Positions 50,827 through 61,368 of a stretch of DNA of 64,000 nt are shown here, one piece after another. Source of the stretch: Nostoc sp. PCC 7524 (lineage in GTDB: Bacteria > Cyanobacteriota > Cyanobacteriia > Cyanobacteriales > Nostocaceae); contig NC_019684.1 in assembly GCF_000316645.1 (NCBI RefSeq), positions 3,253,501 to 3,317,500 of the forward strand. The letters run 5' to 3'. Every line of letters starts with the position of its first letter. Within the stretch, counting starts at the first letter, position 1. A model generated the notes under the pieces. The model was not told where the DNA came from, did no database searches, and worked only from the letters and a program-made list of their open reading frames with translations. Made by a program: the position numbers and the translations under genes.

Positions 50827-51918
50827 CTAAAATCCCATCGCCTTAGCGACATCATCTAATTCTGCCGCAATCCCCTGTTTAAATTGCGCGTGACTGTGTT
50901 TAATGGCTGTATCGGGGTCTTTCAAACCATTACCAGTCAAGACACACACCACGGTTGCACCTGTGGGTACTTGGTCTTTCACCTGTAACAACCCAGCAAC
51001 AGAAGCCGCACTAGCAGGTTCACAGAAAATCCCTTCAGATGAAGCTAACAGGCGATAAGCATCTAAAATTTCTTCGTCGGTGACGGCGTTGAATTTGCCC
51101 TGACTCGCTGATTGAGCCGCGATCGCTTTATCCCAACTAGCCGGATTACCAATACGTATAGCTGTGGCGATGGTTTCGGGATGTGTCACCGGATGACCAT
51201 TGACTAACGGTGCAGCACCTGCGGCTTGGAATCCCATCATCCGGGGCAGGCGATCGCATTTCCCGGCTTGATGATATTGACAAAATCCCATCCAGTATGC
51301 TGTGATATTCCCCGCATTCCCCACCGGGATGCACAGCCAATCGGGAGCATTACCCAAAGCATCGACAACTTCAAATGCTCCGGTTTTTTGACCTTCTAAA
51401 CGATATGGGTTGACGGAATTTACTAATGTAATGGGGTAGTGTTCCGCCATTTCCCGGACGATTTCTAAAGCGCGGTCAAAGTTGCCTTTGATTGCCAAGA
51501 CTTCTGCACCGTAGAGTAAAGCTTGCGCCAATTTACCCAACGCCACATAACCATCGGGAATCAACACAAAAGCTTTCATTCCCCCACGACGAGCATAGGC
51601 GGCGGCGGCGGCGGAAGTGTTGCCTGTACTGGCACAAATTACAGCTTTTGCGCCTGCTTCTTTGGCCTTGGTAATTGCCATAGTCATCCCCCGGTCTTTG
51701 AAGCTACCAGTGGGGTTAAGACCATCGTATTTAACAAACACACGCACTTGTCTACCGATGCGTTCTGCGATCGCTGGCACCGGAATCAAAGGAGTATTAC
51801 CTTCTAATAAGGTCACAATCGGCGTTGTTTCGCTGACAGGTAGATACTCACGATAGGCTTCTATCAGTCCGGGCCAGGGTTGGCGATGAGATTGAGCAAC
51901 AGACAAGCTTAAAGTCAC
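50827..51918 (-). CDS. thrC: Threonine synthase
   Basis: 363 aa. Converts O-phosphohomoserine to threonine with PLP. PLP lysine Lys74 in [11 protein letters not shown], '[15 protein letters not shown]' phosphate loop, and '[10 protein letters not shown]' near the end, all standard for the shorter bacterial/cyanobacterial type. The order and length are normal. It lies alone between a minisatellite and a gene-poor stretch, so it is probably monocistronic. Confidence 0.96.
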   Translation of the reverse strand: MTLSLSVAQSHRQPWPGLIEAYREYLPVSETTPIVTLLEGNTPLIPVPAIAERIGRQVRVFVKYDGLNPTGSFKDRGMTMAITKAKEAGAKAVICASTGNTSAAAAAYARRGGMKAFVLIPDGYVALGKLAQALLYGAEVLAIKGNFDRALEIVREMAEHYPITLVNSVNPYRLEGQKTGAFEVVDALGNAPDWLCIPVGNAGNITAYWMGFCQYHQAGKCDRLPRMMGFQAAGAAPLVNGHPVTHPETIATAIRIGNPASWDKAIAAQSASQGKFNAVTDEEILDAYRLLASSEGIFCEPASAASVAGLLQVKDQVPTGATVVCVLTGNGLKDPDTAIKHSHAQFKQGIAAELDDVAKAMGF

Positions 51919-52391
51919 GGGATTTAAAACTGAGTTGAGATAGTACAGAGGATTTTGATATTTGTTAGGGTAACGAAGGTCTATTTTGCTGCTTCATTTC
52001 CCATTTTGATATTTTTCACTCCAGATATTATCTCTTTTTGTACAGATATTTTACAGAGAATTTTTATTTTATTTACAGGAAGTGGGGATTGGGGATTGGG
52101 GGATGAGCAGGGCTATTTCATTCGCTCAGATCAGGATTTTGTCAAGAGTATCGGCGATCACGGTTTAATTCGTCACTACAGGCGAGATTGTCAAAATTAT
52201 TGCTCTGTACTGGCTGCCCGCAAGGAATTGGCTCTCTGGAACAAAGATAGTTAAATCGTTATCACTTATGATACACACCGTAACCTATTAAACTAAATGA
52301 TTAAAAGGATACAATTATTTAACAAAGCTTAAAGTTGCTTTATTATAATATTTACCAAAGGTGTGAGTTGAGTTGTGGAATTTAATTAGCT
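51919..52391. other. Intergenic stretch with STRR run and possible gene remnant
   Basis: 473 bases. A frame open at 51955-52254 crosses a heptamer run (52081-52105), but its last 45 codons (DQDFVKSIGDHGLIRHYRRD...) read like real protein. It may be a 3' remnant of a lost gene; I do not recognise it. Confidence 0.35.
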
Positions 52392-52580
52392 ATGACTACT
52401 TGTTTATCTACAGTTTCTGAACGCGACTCCCAAGCAATACGGGTGCGCGAACTAGCTAAGACTTGTTATCAAGGCGACCAACAAGTCAAACTAATGAACT
52501 TACAGGCAGAGGTCGATTCTCTCTTACAAGAATTGCAAAACCTGAAAGCACAACGTTTAGCAATTACTCAAGAGCAGTAA
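52392..52580 (+). CDS. Short coiled-coil protein
   Basis: 62 aa: 'VRELAKTCYQGDQQVKLMNL' then a heptad region 'LQAEVDSLLQELQNLKAQRL'. No signal peptide. No strong ribosome-binding site, but base composition and lack of repeats are consistent with a real gene, and small proteins of this look are frequent in Nostocales. Function unknown. Confidence 0.6.
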   Translation: MTTCLSTVSERDSQAIRVRELAKTCYQGDQQVKLMNLQAEVDSLLQELQNLKAQRLAITQEQ

Positions 52581-52820
52581 ACCAATTTTCTAGCGATCGC
52601 CACCTGCTTGAGAGTGTGAGTTGATTAAAGCACTGATTTTAACTCAGCAAATTTGGGAATTGCTGGTTAAAAATCTAGGCGATCGCTCAGAATAATTTTA
52701 AAGACTTTCTAAAAATCTGTATATCAATTTACCATTACTTTGGCAAAGTTGGGAATAGTGGTACAAAAATTTTTGGTGCTAAGTCCTGAGTGGAGCAGGA
52801 TGAAAGGTAGAAGACACTCC

Positions 52821-54260
52821 CTACTCCCCACCCTGAAGTTGTTTCAGTAAATTTTGAACATTAACAATAGTTGCGCTTTGCGTCTTGGGTTGCTCCCTTA
52901 ACCAAGAATTGGCGCGGTCTTCTCCTTGTTGGACTGCTAAGATCAGCGCACCCCAAGTTTTTACATCTTGTCTATAGGGGTTAACTTTGAGTGCAGCTGT
53001 TACACGATTCCATAGCCGACCTTTGTCAGATTTTAAGAGGTTAGCGATTTCTTGAGCATTTTGTGGTGAGGCTTCAAATACTTGTAAAGCTTTTTGCCAA
53101 CGTCCATCAATTAAATCTGCTAGCACTTGTTGACTAGGACTTGCCCAAGTTTTGTCAGCTTGGGTTTTAGAGAGTTGAGCGTGTAACCGAATCAGGTCAA
53201 TTTGTGCTTGCGCTGCTGCCGGTATTACGCCTTGGCGCTGTTTTCTGATGAATTGCAACCATTCAAAGGCAGGTGTCCACAAGCCACCACGGGCAATAAC
53301 TAGAGCATTTTGGTAAGCATAATCTTTGATGGCTGCTGTTTTGAGTGTAATTGGTTCTAGTTGCAGAGGTTTAAGGAATAGCTTGACGTTTTTGACTTGA
53401 TACACTTGTAACTGTGGTTCTAAACCAACAGTTTGATCAATCACTAATTCTTGATCACTATCACCAGTTACCTGCTGCCATTTAGGTAATTGAGCATTGG
53501 GACTTGTCCAAGAGAGCATTTGTTGTAGGTTAGCTCTTTCTGGATTGTAATAGAGAATGTGACCGTAGGCGATCGCATGAGTGCCTTGTTGACGCTTACC
53601 TTGTAAATAGAACCATACTCCCTCACCTGGGGTTTTCCCTTCAAAGCGTTGAATCGCACTTAAGGGTAAAAGGTTGCTAGCTTCTTGATGTTCTGAGGTG
53701 GTATCAGTTATGGGAGCAAGTGCAAAAGATTCTTCAACTCCCGTTATCGATATTTGATCAGTTAAACGATAGAACTTTTCAGGCTGTGCTTTATACGATA
53801 AGTCTTCTACCTGATAAACCCTAAGTTCTACAACTTCTTGACAGTCAGACTGACAGTTGGGACGTTGACGCAACACCGGCAGCAGAAAAGAATTGTCGTC
53901 AGCATCTAACGCCATAGTATCGCCAACAATTTTTTTCTGGTGACTCAAACTATCCCGAATTTGCCAGAGAGTTTGGGGGTGTTCACTGTGATTCAGGGGA
54001 ATTTGCGCCCAGTCTGGTAAAACACTATTCAGCCATACCACCTGTTGGGGATTGAAGATTAACAGTAGAGCAAACCAAGTAAAAGAGAAAACTAACCCAG
54101 CACCCGTGAGTAAAATCGCGATCGCTATAATTGAAGACAGCTTACTTCCCTTTTGCTGTCGGGATAGAGTTTCAGGGGAAACAGCTTTAATTACACCCAC
54201 AATAGGCTGATTGTCTCCAGGAGAGTTTGGCGTTAGCTTGCGCGAGGAGCGATTGGCCAT
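52821..54260 (-). CDS. Single-pass membrane protein of unknown function
   Basis: 479 aa. A basic cytoplasmic N-terminus (about 40 residues) precedes one strong helix (IIAIAILLTGAGLVFSFTWF), then a 400-residue extracytoplasmic part. It contains a Cys pair (RPNCQSDCQE), many aromatic-rich strands to about 310, and helices at the C-terminus resembling solenoid or TPR-like hairpins (ALQVFEASPQNAQEIANLL). Not recognised. The start ATG is 40 bases from a clear AT-rich promoter region. Confidence 0.8.
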   Translation of the reverse strand: MANRSSRKLTPNSPGDNQPIVGVIKAVSPETLSRQQKGSKLSSIIAIAILLTGAGLVFSFTWFALLLIFNPQQVVWLNSVLPDWAQIPLNHSEHPQTLWQIRDSLSHQKKIVGDTMALDADDNSFLLPVLRQRPNCQSDCQEVVELRVYQVEDLSYKAQPEKFYRLTDQISITGVEESFALAPITDTTSEHQEASNLLPLSAIQRFEGKTPGEGVWFYLQGKRQQGTHAIAYGHILYYNPERANLQQMLSWTSPNAQLPKWQQVTGDSDQELVIDQTVGLEPQLQVYQVKNVKLFLKPLQLEPITLKTAAIKDYAYQNALVIARGGLWTPAFEWLQFIRKQRQGVIPAAAQAQIDLIRLHAQLSKTQADKTWASPSQQVLADLIDGRWQKALQVFEASPQNAQEIANLLKSDKGRLWNRVTAALKVNPYRQDVKTWGALILAVQQGEDRANSWLREQPKTQSATIVNVQNLLKQLQGGE

Positions 54261-54351
54261 GGTAGTTCTCTGTCAATCTACAGTAGAAAGTTTTATTTGT
54301 TGTCTTTCTTTTATACTCGCGCTTTGAGTTGTTGCCTAGCATTAAGGATGT

Positions 54352-54939
54352 TTAAATTTTAACACTAGCCCCTATTTTCAGGTTATTTTGCGGCGGAAAA
54401 TCATAAATATCCCAGTTTTGAACCCCATGCTGACGTAAGCTGTCTTCTACACGATGAATTTCTGATTCTGTGCTACTAAGGATAAGCAAATAATAACTTT
54501 GCTGGAGGCGATCGCTATAAATTCTGGCTCTGTTTTCGGGTATGCCTAAATGAACCAGCGCCCTGACTAAATTCTCATGGGCTGCTGTTCCCACTGCCAC
54601 ACCTCCCATGCTAGCAACTAATGCTACTCCGATAGAACCTGCTGCTAGTATCACTCCTAACGCGCCAGGCAATGCTAAACTGCTGATACCCACCAACAAA
54701 CTACCCCAAGTAGTTGCTGACAGTGTATCTCCGATCGCACCTGTAGTATCTACATCTTGATTGCCAATGCGATCGCTGACTTTTACCTCACCCACCTGTT
54801 CCCTGCGTTTTCCATCTTTGGCAATTACTGAAATATTTTCTACAGGAAAGTCAGCTGCTTTTAAGTTACTAATCGCTTGTTCTAATTCTGTGGATTTAGT
54901 AAATACTCCTAAGCCAATTTTTAGATCATTCGTTGCCAT
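54352..54939 (-). CDS. General stress protein 17M-like protein
   Basis: 195 aa from ATG 54939 with GAGG five bases upstream; GTG 54945 is less likely. N-terminal alpha/beta module (LGVFTKSTELEQAISNLKAA, VENISVIAKD), a Gly/Ala-rich hydrophobic middle (LALPGALGVILAAGSIGVAL; GGVAVGTAA) that may insert in membranes, and a C-terminal module (YYLLILSSTESEIHRVEDSL). This matches the GSP17M/YflT-like layout. Stress role inferred from family. Confidence 0.82.
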   Translation of the reverse strand: MATNDLKIGLGVFTKSTELEQAISNLKAADFPVENISVIAKDGKRREQVGEVKVSDRIGNQDVDTTGAIGDTLSATTWGSLLVGISSLALPGALGVILAAGSIGVALVASMGGVAVGTAAHENLVRALVHLGIPENRARIYSDRLQQSYYLLILSSTESEIHRVEDSLRQHGVQNWDIYDFPPQNNLKIGASVKI

Positions 54940-55124
54940 ATGCACCTCTATGTGGGGATTGGGAACAAATCAATTCAAAATAGTCTACGACTTCGCGTAG
55001 CGTCCCGTAGGGAAGGCTTGCGCCTACAAAATTAAAGAATGCTTGGGGATTGGTGAGTTAGGAAGAAATTCTCCCTTGTCTCCCCTCACTCCCTCATCCT
55101 CCCCCACTCCCCACTCCCTTCCTT

Positions 55125-56093
55125 CTAAGACATAGGTAAACCAATTCTTTGCGCTGCATCCCTTGCCATATCCCAGATATCTTGACTGGTCATCCCATCC
55201 CGAACTAACCAATTACCACTGATGCCTGTGTAATCTTGCATGGGGTCGAATACGTTGCCATCAGTCTGGGGGGCAGGTTTATGATCCTGGAAGTGGTCTT
55301 GATCTACTTGAGTTGCCATCATGCGCTCAAAGACATCGGGAGCCAAGGTTTTTTGTAAAAGCTGTAAATAAACGGCTTGACCAACTACAATTTCGCGCTG
55401 TGGTCTTTCTACTAACCCTGCGATCGCCTCAGCAACTTGTCTGGCAGGATATACAGGTGTCATAGCTTTGGTTTGACGACCTGTGTAATTAGCTGCGTGC
55501 TGAAATATGGGTGTGTCAATAGAACCAGGCAATACGGTACAAACATGAATGTCAGGCGCATTATCTAGGTACAATTCCATCCGCAATGAGTCAGAGAGTC
55601 CGCGAATGGCATACTTGCTGATAGTGTAGGGAATTGTATATGCCTGACCAGTTACGCCTACAACTGAAGACACATTAATTAAGTTACCGTTACCTTGTTC
55701 TCGGAAGTGAGGTAAGGCAGCACGCGCACCGTAAATGTATCCAAATAAATTAGTCTCAATTACCCGCCGAAAAGCTTCCATCGGTGCATCTTCAAACCGC
55801 GCAAATAAGCTGACGGCGGCATTGTTCACCCACACATCCAAGCGTCCAAAGGATTCAATGGCACGGCGTGCTAGGGCTTCCACATCAGATTCAAATGACA
55901 CATTTGTTCGTACTGCTACAGCCGTTGCACCTAGATGTTCGCACTCTTGGGCAACTTCCTGTAAAGCACTTTCGCGCCTTGCTGCTAGGATTAATGTTGC
56001 CCGTTGTTTGGCAAACTCCAGGGCTGTAGCTCGACCGATGCCGCTTGAGGCACCTGTAATCACTATGACTGAACTATGTATTGGTCGTGGCAT
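55125..56093 (-). CDS. Short-chain dehydrogenase/reductase
   Basis: 322 aa from ATG 56093, chosen because AGGAGA lies eight bases upstream; the open frame to 56135 lacks one. NAD(P) motif TGASSGIG, NNAA, catalytic Ser in 'NVSSVVG', and Tyr-x3-Lys 'YTISKYA'. 'AARRES' after beta-2 suggests NADP(H). A 70-residue C-terminal extension (MMATQVDQDHFQDHKPAPQ) is longer than the classical SDR. Substrate unknown. Confidence 0.92.
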   Translation of the reverse strand: MPRPIHSSVIVITGASSGIGRATALEFAKQRATLILAARRESALQEVAQECEHLGATAVAVRTNVSFESDVEALARRAIESFGRLDVWVNNAAVSLFARFEDAPMEAFRRVIETNLFGYIYGARAALPHFREQGNGNLINVSSVVGVTGQAYTIPYTISKYAIRGLSDSLRMELYLDNAPDIHVCTVLPGSIDTPIFQHAANYTGRQTKAMTPVYPARQVAEAIAGLVERPQREIVVGQAVYLQLLQKTLAPDVFERMMATQVDQDHFQDHKPAPQTDGNVFDPMQDYTGISGNWLVRDGMTSQDIWDMARDAAQRIGLPMS

Positions 56094-56634
56094 ATTTTTC
56101 TCTCCTTGAGCGATACCTACAGTAGGTGTAGTCAACGCAATGATTTACAGCAAATTTCTACAGTCTTTGATGATTTATTTATCTATTTGCAGTTAATCAC
56201 TGTTTTTATTTTTTAAGCTTAATTTTTTACGTAGCCAGCTATTATTTTTACTTGCAAGTAATAAGTTTTAATATTGCATAATGATTTTGTTGTTTATTAC
56301 CATCCTTAGATAGAATTTATAGAATAATTTTGATTAAGTTATTAACAGAAATATTCCAGAATGCAGTAATTGCTATTGTTGGAAAAATATGTGTATGCAA
56401 TTATATTAAATGCTAATTTTTATTTGCAAACATACAACTTTTGACGCATATAGCGTTTCCTAGTCTGCCGAGGTACAAATCTCTGCGTAACTCTGCGCTT
56501 TACTCCGCGCCCCTCTGCGTTTCAAAATATTATTTGTACCTCACTTAAGTGGGAACCTCTATATATTTATTCTTGCTTCTGATAGAAGTTATAGATTCGC
56601 TCATTGACCAAAGCACTTCGATGTCTCCTATACC
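56094..56634. other. AT-rich gene-free stretch with a dispersed repeat
   Basis: 541 bases. The first 350 are very AT-rich. A repeat of the CTCTGCGTAACTCTGCGC/CCTCTGCGTTTC type lies at about 56478-56525. No gene seen. Confidence 0.5.
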
Positions 56635-57891
56635 CTATCTATCCCCAGTGCTTACTTCCAGCCAAATTTCCGCATCATCAGCTAATAATTGTTGTGCTGC
56701 TTCTAACATGGACCCAGCTATATCTTTGAGGTCTTCTCGATTGTGCAAGTATGTTTTTAATGCTTCCATTGGGTCTATGCTACTACTAGCACTCAACTCA
56801 GGAATGCGGGGACGAGCTAACTGACTGACTAATTCTGCTTGAATGGTGTAAGTATGAGCAGAACTGAGGGCAGAATGGAGAGCAGCGTTATCAATCAAAT
56901 CGATTTGTTCAGAACGGAGTTTGTAAATTAGCCGTACTACTGCATCTTGCAGATCATGTTTAGCGATCGCTTTTATTAAAACACCTTGGGGTTCTTCTGC
57001 TTTCGACACATCCACTTCTAATGTGCGGAAAGTACGAACTGGTAAAGGACAAAATTCCCAGTTCACACTCCCCCGTTCCAATTCCACCATCACATAACCT
57101 TTATCTTCTTTTTCCTCACTGAAATCTACTCGTTCAATACTCCCCGGATAAATCACTGGTGGGTTATTGGATTTATTCAAGTTTTGATGGCGGTGGACGT
57201 GTCCTAAAGCCACATAATCAAAGCAAGGACGAGTCAACAAAGACAAGGGGAGAGTAAAACCTTTCCCCACAGCCAAAAAGCGTTCAGCCCCCAACGTAGC
57301 ATTATCCGCCATCAAGTGAGCTAAAAGTACAGTGGGGACATCAGGATCAAGCCGCCGAATTTCCCCTTCGATAACAACTTGCAAGCGTTCTGTTAATAAT
57401 TGATTGACTTCCGCCAAAGATAAATTTTCTGTTTCTTGGCGAGTCATCAGCGTGGAACGAGTCAGCCAAGGTAAGGTAATCACTTGTACTTTACCGTTGG
57501 GGGTTTGGATGTGGTGAGTTGTTAACTTATCACCGACTACAAAACCTGGTACTCCCAAGGTGCGGTAAATGTTTAAACTCGCGCCTCCCAACCCTTGGGA
57601 ATGCTGATCATGATTTCCCACTAACAACACCGTCGGAATATTAGCATCTACCAATCGGCGGAATTGGCCAGCAAAAGCTTCCTGCACATAGGGCGGCGGT
57701 GTGGCATCAGGAAAAGCATCACCACCAAATAAAACTAAATCTACTGCATCATTTAATGCCCGATCAATACACAACGATAAAGTCTGAACAAAATCCTCCA
57801 GTCGCGTATTTAAACCTGTCACTGGATTAATTCTACCGTGGGAAAAACCGCTTCCCATGTGGATGTCAGAGAGATGGAGGATTTTAATCAT
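56635..57891 (-). CDS. SbcD/YhaO-like DNA repair exonuclease (metallophosphoesterase)
   Basis: 418 aa from ATG 57891 (MIKILHLSDIHMG); the frame is open further upstream, but the conserved first strand starts here. Metal motifs: Asp8-x-His10 (LSDIH), GGDAF, GNHDQHS, 'LAHLMAD' and GHVHRHQ. This is the Mre11/SbcD nuclease family. A linked SbcC/RecN-like ATPase would be expected but is not in the window. The C-terminal 100 residues (capping domain) are family-typical in length. Confidence 0.9.
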   Translation of the reverse strand: MIKILHLSDIHMGSGFSHGRINPVTGLNTRLEDFVQTLSLCIDRALNDAVDLVLFGGDAFPDATPPPYVQEAFAGQFRRLVDANIPTVLLVGNHDQHSQGLGGASLNIYRTLGVPGFVVGDKLTTHHIQTPNGKVQVITLPWLTRSTLMTRQETENLSLAEVNQLLTERLQVVIEGEIRRLDPDVPTVLLAHLMADNATLGAERFLAVGKGFTLPLSLLTRPCFDYVALGHVHRHQNLNKSNNPPVIYPGSIERVDFSEEKEDKGYVMVELERGSVNWEFCPLPVRTFRTLEVDVSKAEEPQGVLIKAIAKHDLQDAVVRLIYKLRSEQIDLIDNAALHSALSSAHTYTIQAELVSQLARPRIPELSASSSIDPMEALKTYLHNREDLKDIAGSMLEAAQQLLADDAEIWLEVSTGDR

Positions 57892-58017
57892 AATTGCTAG
57901 TCCATAGTCAATAGTCCATAGTTCAAAGCAAAACTCATAACTATTAACTATCTGTACTTTTGTTTTATTGTATCGATTGCGTAAGTCATAAAACTCACCA
58001 GTTATACAATACACCTA

Positions 58018-58536
58018 TCATTTACGGTTACGATTTATGCCTTCTTGTAATGACCAAAAATGAGGTTTATCGTAGGTGACAATACCATTACTGAGGGTTG
58101 TGAGTTGGAAGTTTGCGCCCCGGAAGTTAGTGTAGTTTAAATTAGTTTCCTTTAAGTTGGCGGCGGCCAAATTAGCACCAATCAAACCGGCGTAAGATAA
58201 GTCAGCCTTTACCAGCGATGCCAGTTGTAAATTCGCACCTATTAAAGAAGCGCCAGAAAGATTAGCAGCATCTAAGACGGCACCTTCTAGATTGGCAGAC
58301 GTTAGATCGGCGTTAGCCAGATTCGCTTGAGATAAGGTTGCACCTTTCAAATTCGCCTGTCGCAAATTTGCTCCTGCTAAATTCATTGCAGATAAATTTG
58401 CGCCACTTAAATCACATCGAGGACACATACCAGATGCTTTCAACTGCTCTAGGTCTTGTTGATTGAAGGCAAAAGCCGATTGTGTTAACCCACACGCAGC
58501 TAACAGAGATATAGTAGCAATTAATGGCAATTTCAT
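58018..58536 (-). CDS. Exported pentapeptide-repeat protein
   Basis: 172 aa from ATG 58536; the frame is open to 58746, but the signal peptide MKLPLIATISLLAACGLTQSAFA marks the start. After a CxxC (MCPRC) come about 20 A(D/N)Lxx pentapeptides (SGANLSAMNLAGANLRQANL...), forming a right-handed quadrilateral helix, then a short tail. The role of exported cyanobacterial pentapeptide proteins is unknown. The Cys pair may be disulfide- or lipid-linked (LLAAC resembles a lipobox). Confidence 0.85.
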   Translation of the reverse strand: MKLPLIATISLLAACGLTQSAFAFNQQDLEQLKASGMCPRCDLSGANLSAMNLAGANLRQANLKGATLSQANLANADLTSANLEGAVLDAANLSGASLIGANLQLASLVKADLSYAGLIGANLAAANLKETNLNYTNFRGANFQLTTLSNGIVTYDKPHFWSLQEGINRNRK

Positions 58537-58871
58537 AATTTTAAGTATTATTGGGGATGACAAGTTATAATTTATTTTATTGTCACACACCTGGAACAAG
58601 TTTTTGTCAGTAAATAACGCGAATGAAGCTGTAATGAAGAACCTGTTAAAATAGTATAAATTCTGCTTATTATAGTGGTCAATTATGATTTTAGGTTTTA
58701 GAATCGAATCGTAACCAACTATACAGAACAAATTATAGTCTACCACCTATAGAAACCCCCTGATTGGCAAAAGAAATACCATCAGGGGGTATTAATTTTT
58801 GGATTTTGGTGATAGGGGGACGGGAGAAAAGGGAGACAAGGAAGATTTACTTCTAATGCCCAATGCCAAAC
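58537..58871. other. Gap with a strong hairpin
   Basis: 335 bases. ACCCCCTGAT and ATCAGGGGGT (58755-58790) form a 10-bp stem, followed on the plus strand by T-rich sequence. On the minus strand, where the kinase gene upstream is read, there is no T-run. AT-rich otherwise. Confidence 0.5.
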
Positions 58872-60614
58872 TTAGCGCCAACCCAGCCACCGCAATCCAG
58901 GAACAATGAGATAGTAGCTGACTCCGAACCAAAAGTTGGTAAATATGCCGATGGAGCTGAAAAAGGCAACTGGTAGGGATAATTCTGACCAGAGAGGACG
59001 ATCAGGAAATTGTAGGATGTTGGCAGGAAAACCTAAAAGTAGCAATGCTGCACAGCCCATTGCTGCACCAAAAGACCCAACTACGGCATAAACGATATGA
59101 TGACTACGAAAACCAATACTAAGCGCCAATAAAAAAACAGCAATAGCTGTTGCTCCTACTAAACTTTCAGAGCGATCGCCTGTTAATGTGATCACTTGCC
59201 ACAATAACCAGCCGAATACATAGCTGATTGTACCCATCAACGATGCTACTAAAAACCGTCGCCGTTGCCCAAAACACCCGGCAGCAGTGATGCCCCAGGC
59301 TGTCCCTACGCCTGCAACAGCAAATACTAAACTTTCTGCGCCAAATTTAGGTGGCGAGTTAGCAGCCAATTCGGGTAGCTGAGTCAAGATAAATTCGACC
59401 AAGCGATCGCCTAAACTGGTGTGATAGGCCAAAATAAATCCGGTGATTGTACCTGCGCCAGCACCCAAACCAGTGATAAACATTGCCCAAATTGTTGAGA
59501 AACAAGCTTTGATGATTTGGAATATGGTTTTAACTATCCACAAAACTATTTTGCGGACTGTCTTACCAAAGTTGCCTAAAGCTTGCTCTGTTGCTTGCAA
59601 TAAGCTTTGCCATTGATGATTAACTTGAGTTAAAGCTTGCTGAAAAACGTTTGATCGTGATGATGGTTGAGTAATTTTGGTTAATCTTTTTTGAATAATT
59701 GCAGCATTGGCGGGACGCGATCGCACATCCTCCTGCACCATCTCATCTAATAAATCTGCCAACTGGGGATGCACATTCACCCGGTTACGCCACTGCAAAG
59801 CCCCTGTATCGGGATCTTCCAATTCTAAGGGATACTTGCCTGTCAGTAATTCAATCATAGTCCGACCAAGGGCATAAAAATCAGCCTCTGGCCCTACGTT
59901 TCCCCCACTTACCTGTTCTGGTGGACTGTAACCAGAAGAAAATAACCTCGTAGAACTAGACTCTTGACGTAGCCTTGCCGTTTTGACTTGTTTTGCCCCA
60001 CCAAAGTCAATCAACACCAATTGTTCCCAGCCAGTTCCACCTTGAGAGGGAAGCGCCGTTGATATTGGAGTCCGCAACATCAAATTTGAGGGCTTGATAT
60101 CGCGGTGAATAATTTGACGCTTATGCAATTCCTGTAAAATTTTTAGGGCTTGGATCAGCCAGTTTAGGATCAATTCCTCTGGGCATCCTTGAGGATATTT
60201 TTCTAAAATTTCCGCCAGAGTCGGCCCGTTGATTTTTTCCATTACCAAACAAGCTAGCTGACGCGGCTTAGGATTAGATACATTTACCTGAAAATGCCCA
60301 TCAGCTTCGACTTTTGGCACCCCTGGATGCCGCAAACTTACTAAAACTGCTGCTTCTTGGGTGAATAATTCCAACGCCTTGGGGGAATCTTCTACCAACA
60401 CCTTCAGCACTTTTTCGGATTGTGTCCTTTCATCCCAAACTGTGTATATTTGGGCGAATCCCCCCGAACCCAAGGGTTGGATCGGCACATAACGATCTAA
60501 CAGCTGTAGCACCGCGCCACAGCTGTTACAAAACTTGTTACCCCAAGGTTGGGGATAGGGACGTTGACAATCAGGATTGATGCAGTGAACCGCACTTTTG
60601 CTGATGTGGGACAC
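58872..60614 (-). CDS. Serine/threonine protein kinase with N-terminal zinc ribbon and C-terminal membrane region
   Basis: 580 aa. Zinc ribbon Cys11/Cys16/Cys29/Cys32; Gly-loop GSGGFAQIY (49-57), Lys71, catalytic loop IIHRDIKPSN, and DFG as LIDFGGAK. 'SSGYSPPEQ' is the activation-segment end. From about 360, four to six hydrophobic helices place the tail in the membrane (GAGAGTITGFILAYH; LLLLGFPANIL). Eukaryotic-type kinase typical of cyanobacteria; target unknown. Confidence 0.93.
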   Translation of the reverse strand: MSHISKSAVHCINPDCQRPYPQPWGNKFCNSCGAVLQLLDRYVPIQPLGSGGFAQIYTVWDERTQSEKVLKVLVEDSPKALELFTQEAAVLVSLRHPGVPKVEADGHFQVNVSNPKPRQLACLVMEKINGPTLAEILEKYPQGCPEELILNWLIQALKILQELHKRQIIHRDIKPSNLMLRTPISTALPSQGGTGWEQLVLIDFGGAKQVKTARLRQESSSTRLFSSGYSPPEQVSGGNVGPEADFYALGRTMIELLTGKYPLELEDPDTGALQWRNRVNVHPQLADLLDEMVQEDVRSRPANAAIIQKRLTKITQPSSRSNVFQQALTQVNHQWQSLLQATEQALGNFGKTVRKIVLWIVKTIFQIIKACFSTIWAMFITGLGAGAGTITGFILAYHTSLGDRLVEFILTQLPELAANSPPKFGAESLVFAVAGVGTAWGITAAGCFGQRRRFLVASLMGTISYVFGWLLWQVITLTGDRSESLVGATAIAVFLLALSIGFRSHHIVYAVVGSFGAAMGCAALLLLGFPANILQFPDRPLWSELSLPVAFFSSIGIFTNFWFGVSYYLIVPGLRWLGWR

Positions 60615-60654
60615 AACCGCTACATTACAAAGGCTGACTTGATTTTAGCGTCTA

Positions 60655-60710
60655 TTTGGGATTGGGGAATAGGGAATAGGGACTGGGGACTGGGAACTGG
60701 GAACTGGGGA
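60655..60710. repeat. Degenerate STRR run
   Basis: GGGGATT-like units with AATAGGG and AACTGGG variants. It lies upstream of the Ser/Thr kinase gene start and before the divergent membrane protein gene. Confidence 0.75.
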
Positions 60711-60789
60711 TACTTCCTGTGATTTTTCTGTGTCTGTGTGGTTCAAACTGATATAGTGAGTGTCTGCTGTACTGTATAAATCAATTTTG

Positions 60790-61368
60790 ATGCCAAGAAT
60801 TGCTGCCAAAACACCATTAAAATTTGTCTCACTGTGGACTGTTGCAACTTTTGGCGGTTTTTTGGGGAGTTTGTTCTGGATTGAAATTGGTGAACGTCCA
60901 GATATTGGTGTAGCACAGGCGGCTGTGGGAGGATTAGCGATCGCACTACCTCAAAGCCTCATCCTCAAGCCAACTATCTTCGCTGGTAAGTGGATTGTCT
61001 TAACTGTAGCAGCTTGGGTGTTAATTACAGCTATGGGCTTGGGTGCAGTCGGTTGGATTGTCCCAGATGCCAAGGTACTTTACCTCCGGTTCTACTTTGG
61101 GGTGATTTATGGCGCAGTTGGGGGCTTAAGTATTGGCATAGCGCAATGGTTAGCAATTCGTCAGCCAGCATCTTGGGCTTGGCAATGGATATTAGCTAGT
61201 GCTGTCAGTTGGGCTATAGCCGTACCCATTGGTTCTGTTGTGGGCATGATTTTACATCAGCTAACACAGTTATTTTTAGCCGAAATTGCAGGGTTAGCCG
61301 TAACTTGGTTTGTGGTTGCCATCCTCACAGGTATCAATGCTTATCGATTACTTAAACCAAGTTGCTAG
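60790..61368 (+). CDS. Polytopic membrane protein, unknown function
   Basis: 192 aa from ATG 60790; GTG 60760 is an in-frame alternative. About six hydrophobic segments: VATFGGFLGSLFWI, AAVGGLAIALPQSLIL, WIVLTVAAWVLITAMGLG, FGVIYGAVGGLSIGIAQWL, ILASAVSWAIAVPIGSVVGM and LAVTWFVVAILTGI. Two of these are Gly-rich G-x-G-x2-I-A-Q repeats, so the protein appears internally duplicated. Divergent from the Ser/Thr kinase. Not recognised. Confidence 0.78.
   Translation: MPRIAAKTPLKFVSLWTVATFGGFLGSLFWIEIGERPDIGVAQAAVGGLAIALPQSLILKPTIFAGKWIVLTVAAWVLITAMGLGAVGWIVPDAKVLYLRFYFGVIYGAVGGLSIGIAQWLAIRQPASWAWQWILASAVSWAIAVPIGSVVGMILHQLTQLFLAEIAGLAVTWFVVAILTGINAYRLLKPSC

Noticed and set aside
51955..52254. 99-codon plus-strand frame
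   Set aside because: Runs through an STRR run and has no start signal; only the tail looks protein-like, so at most a remnant.
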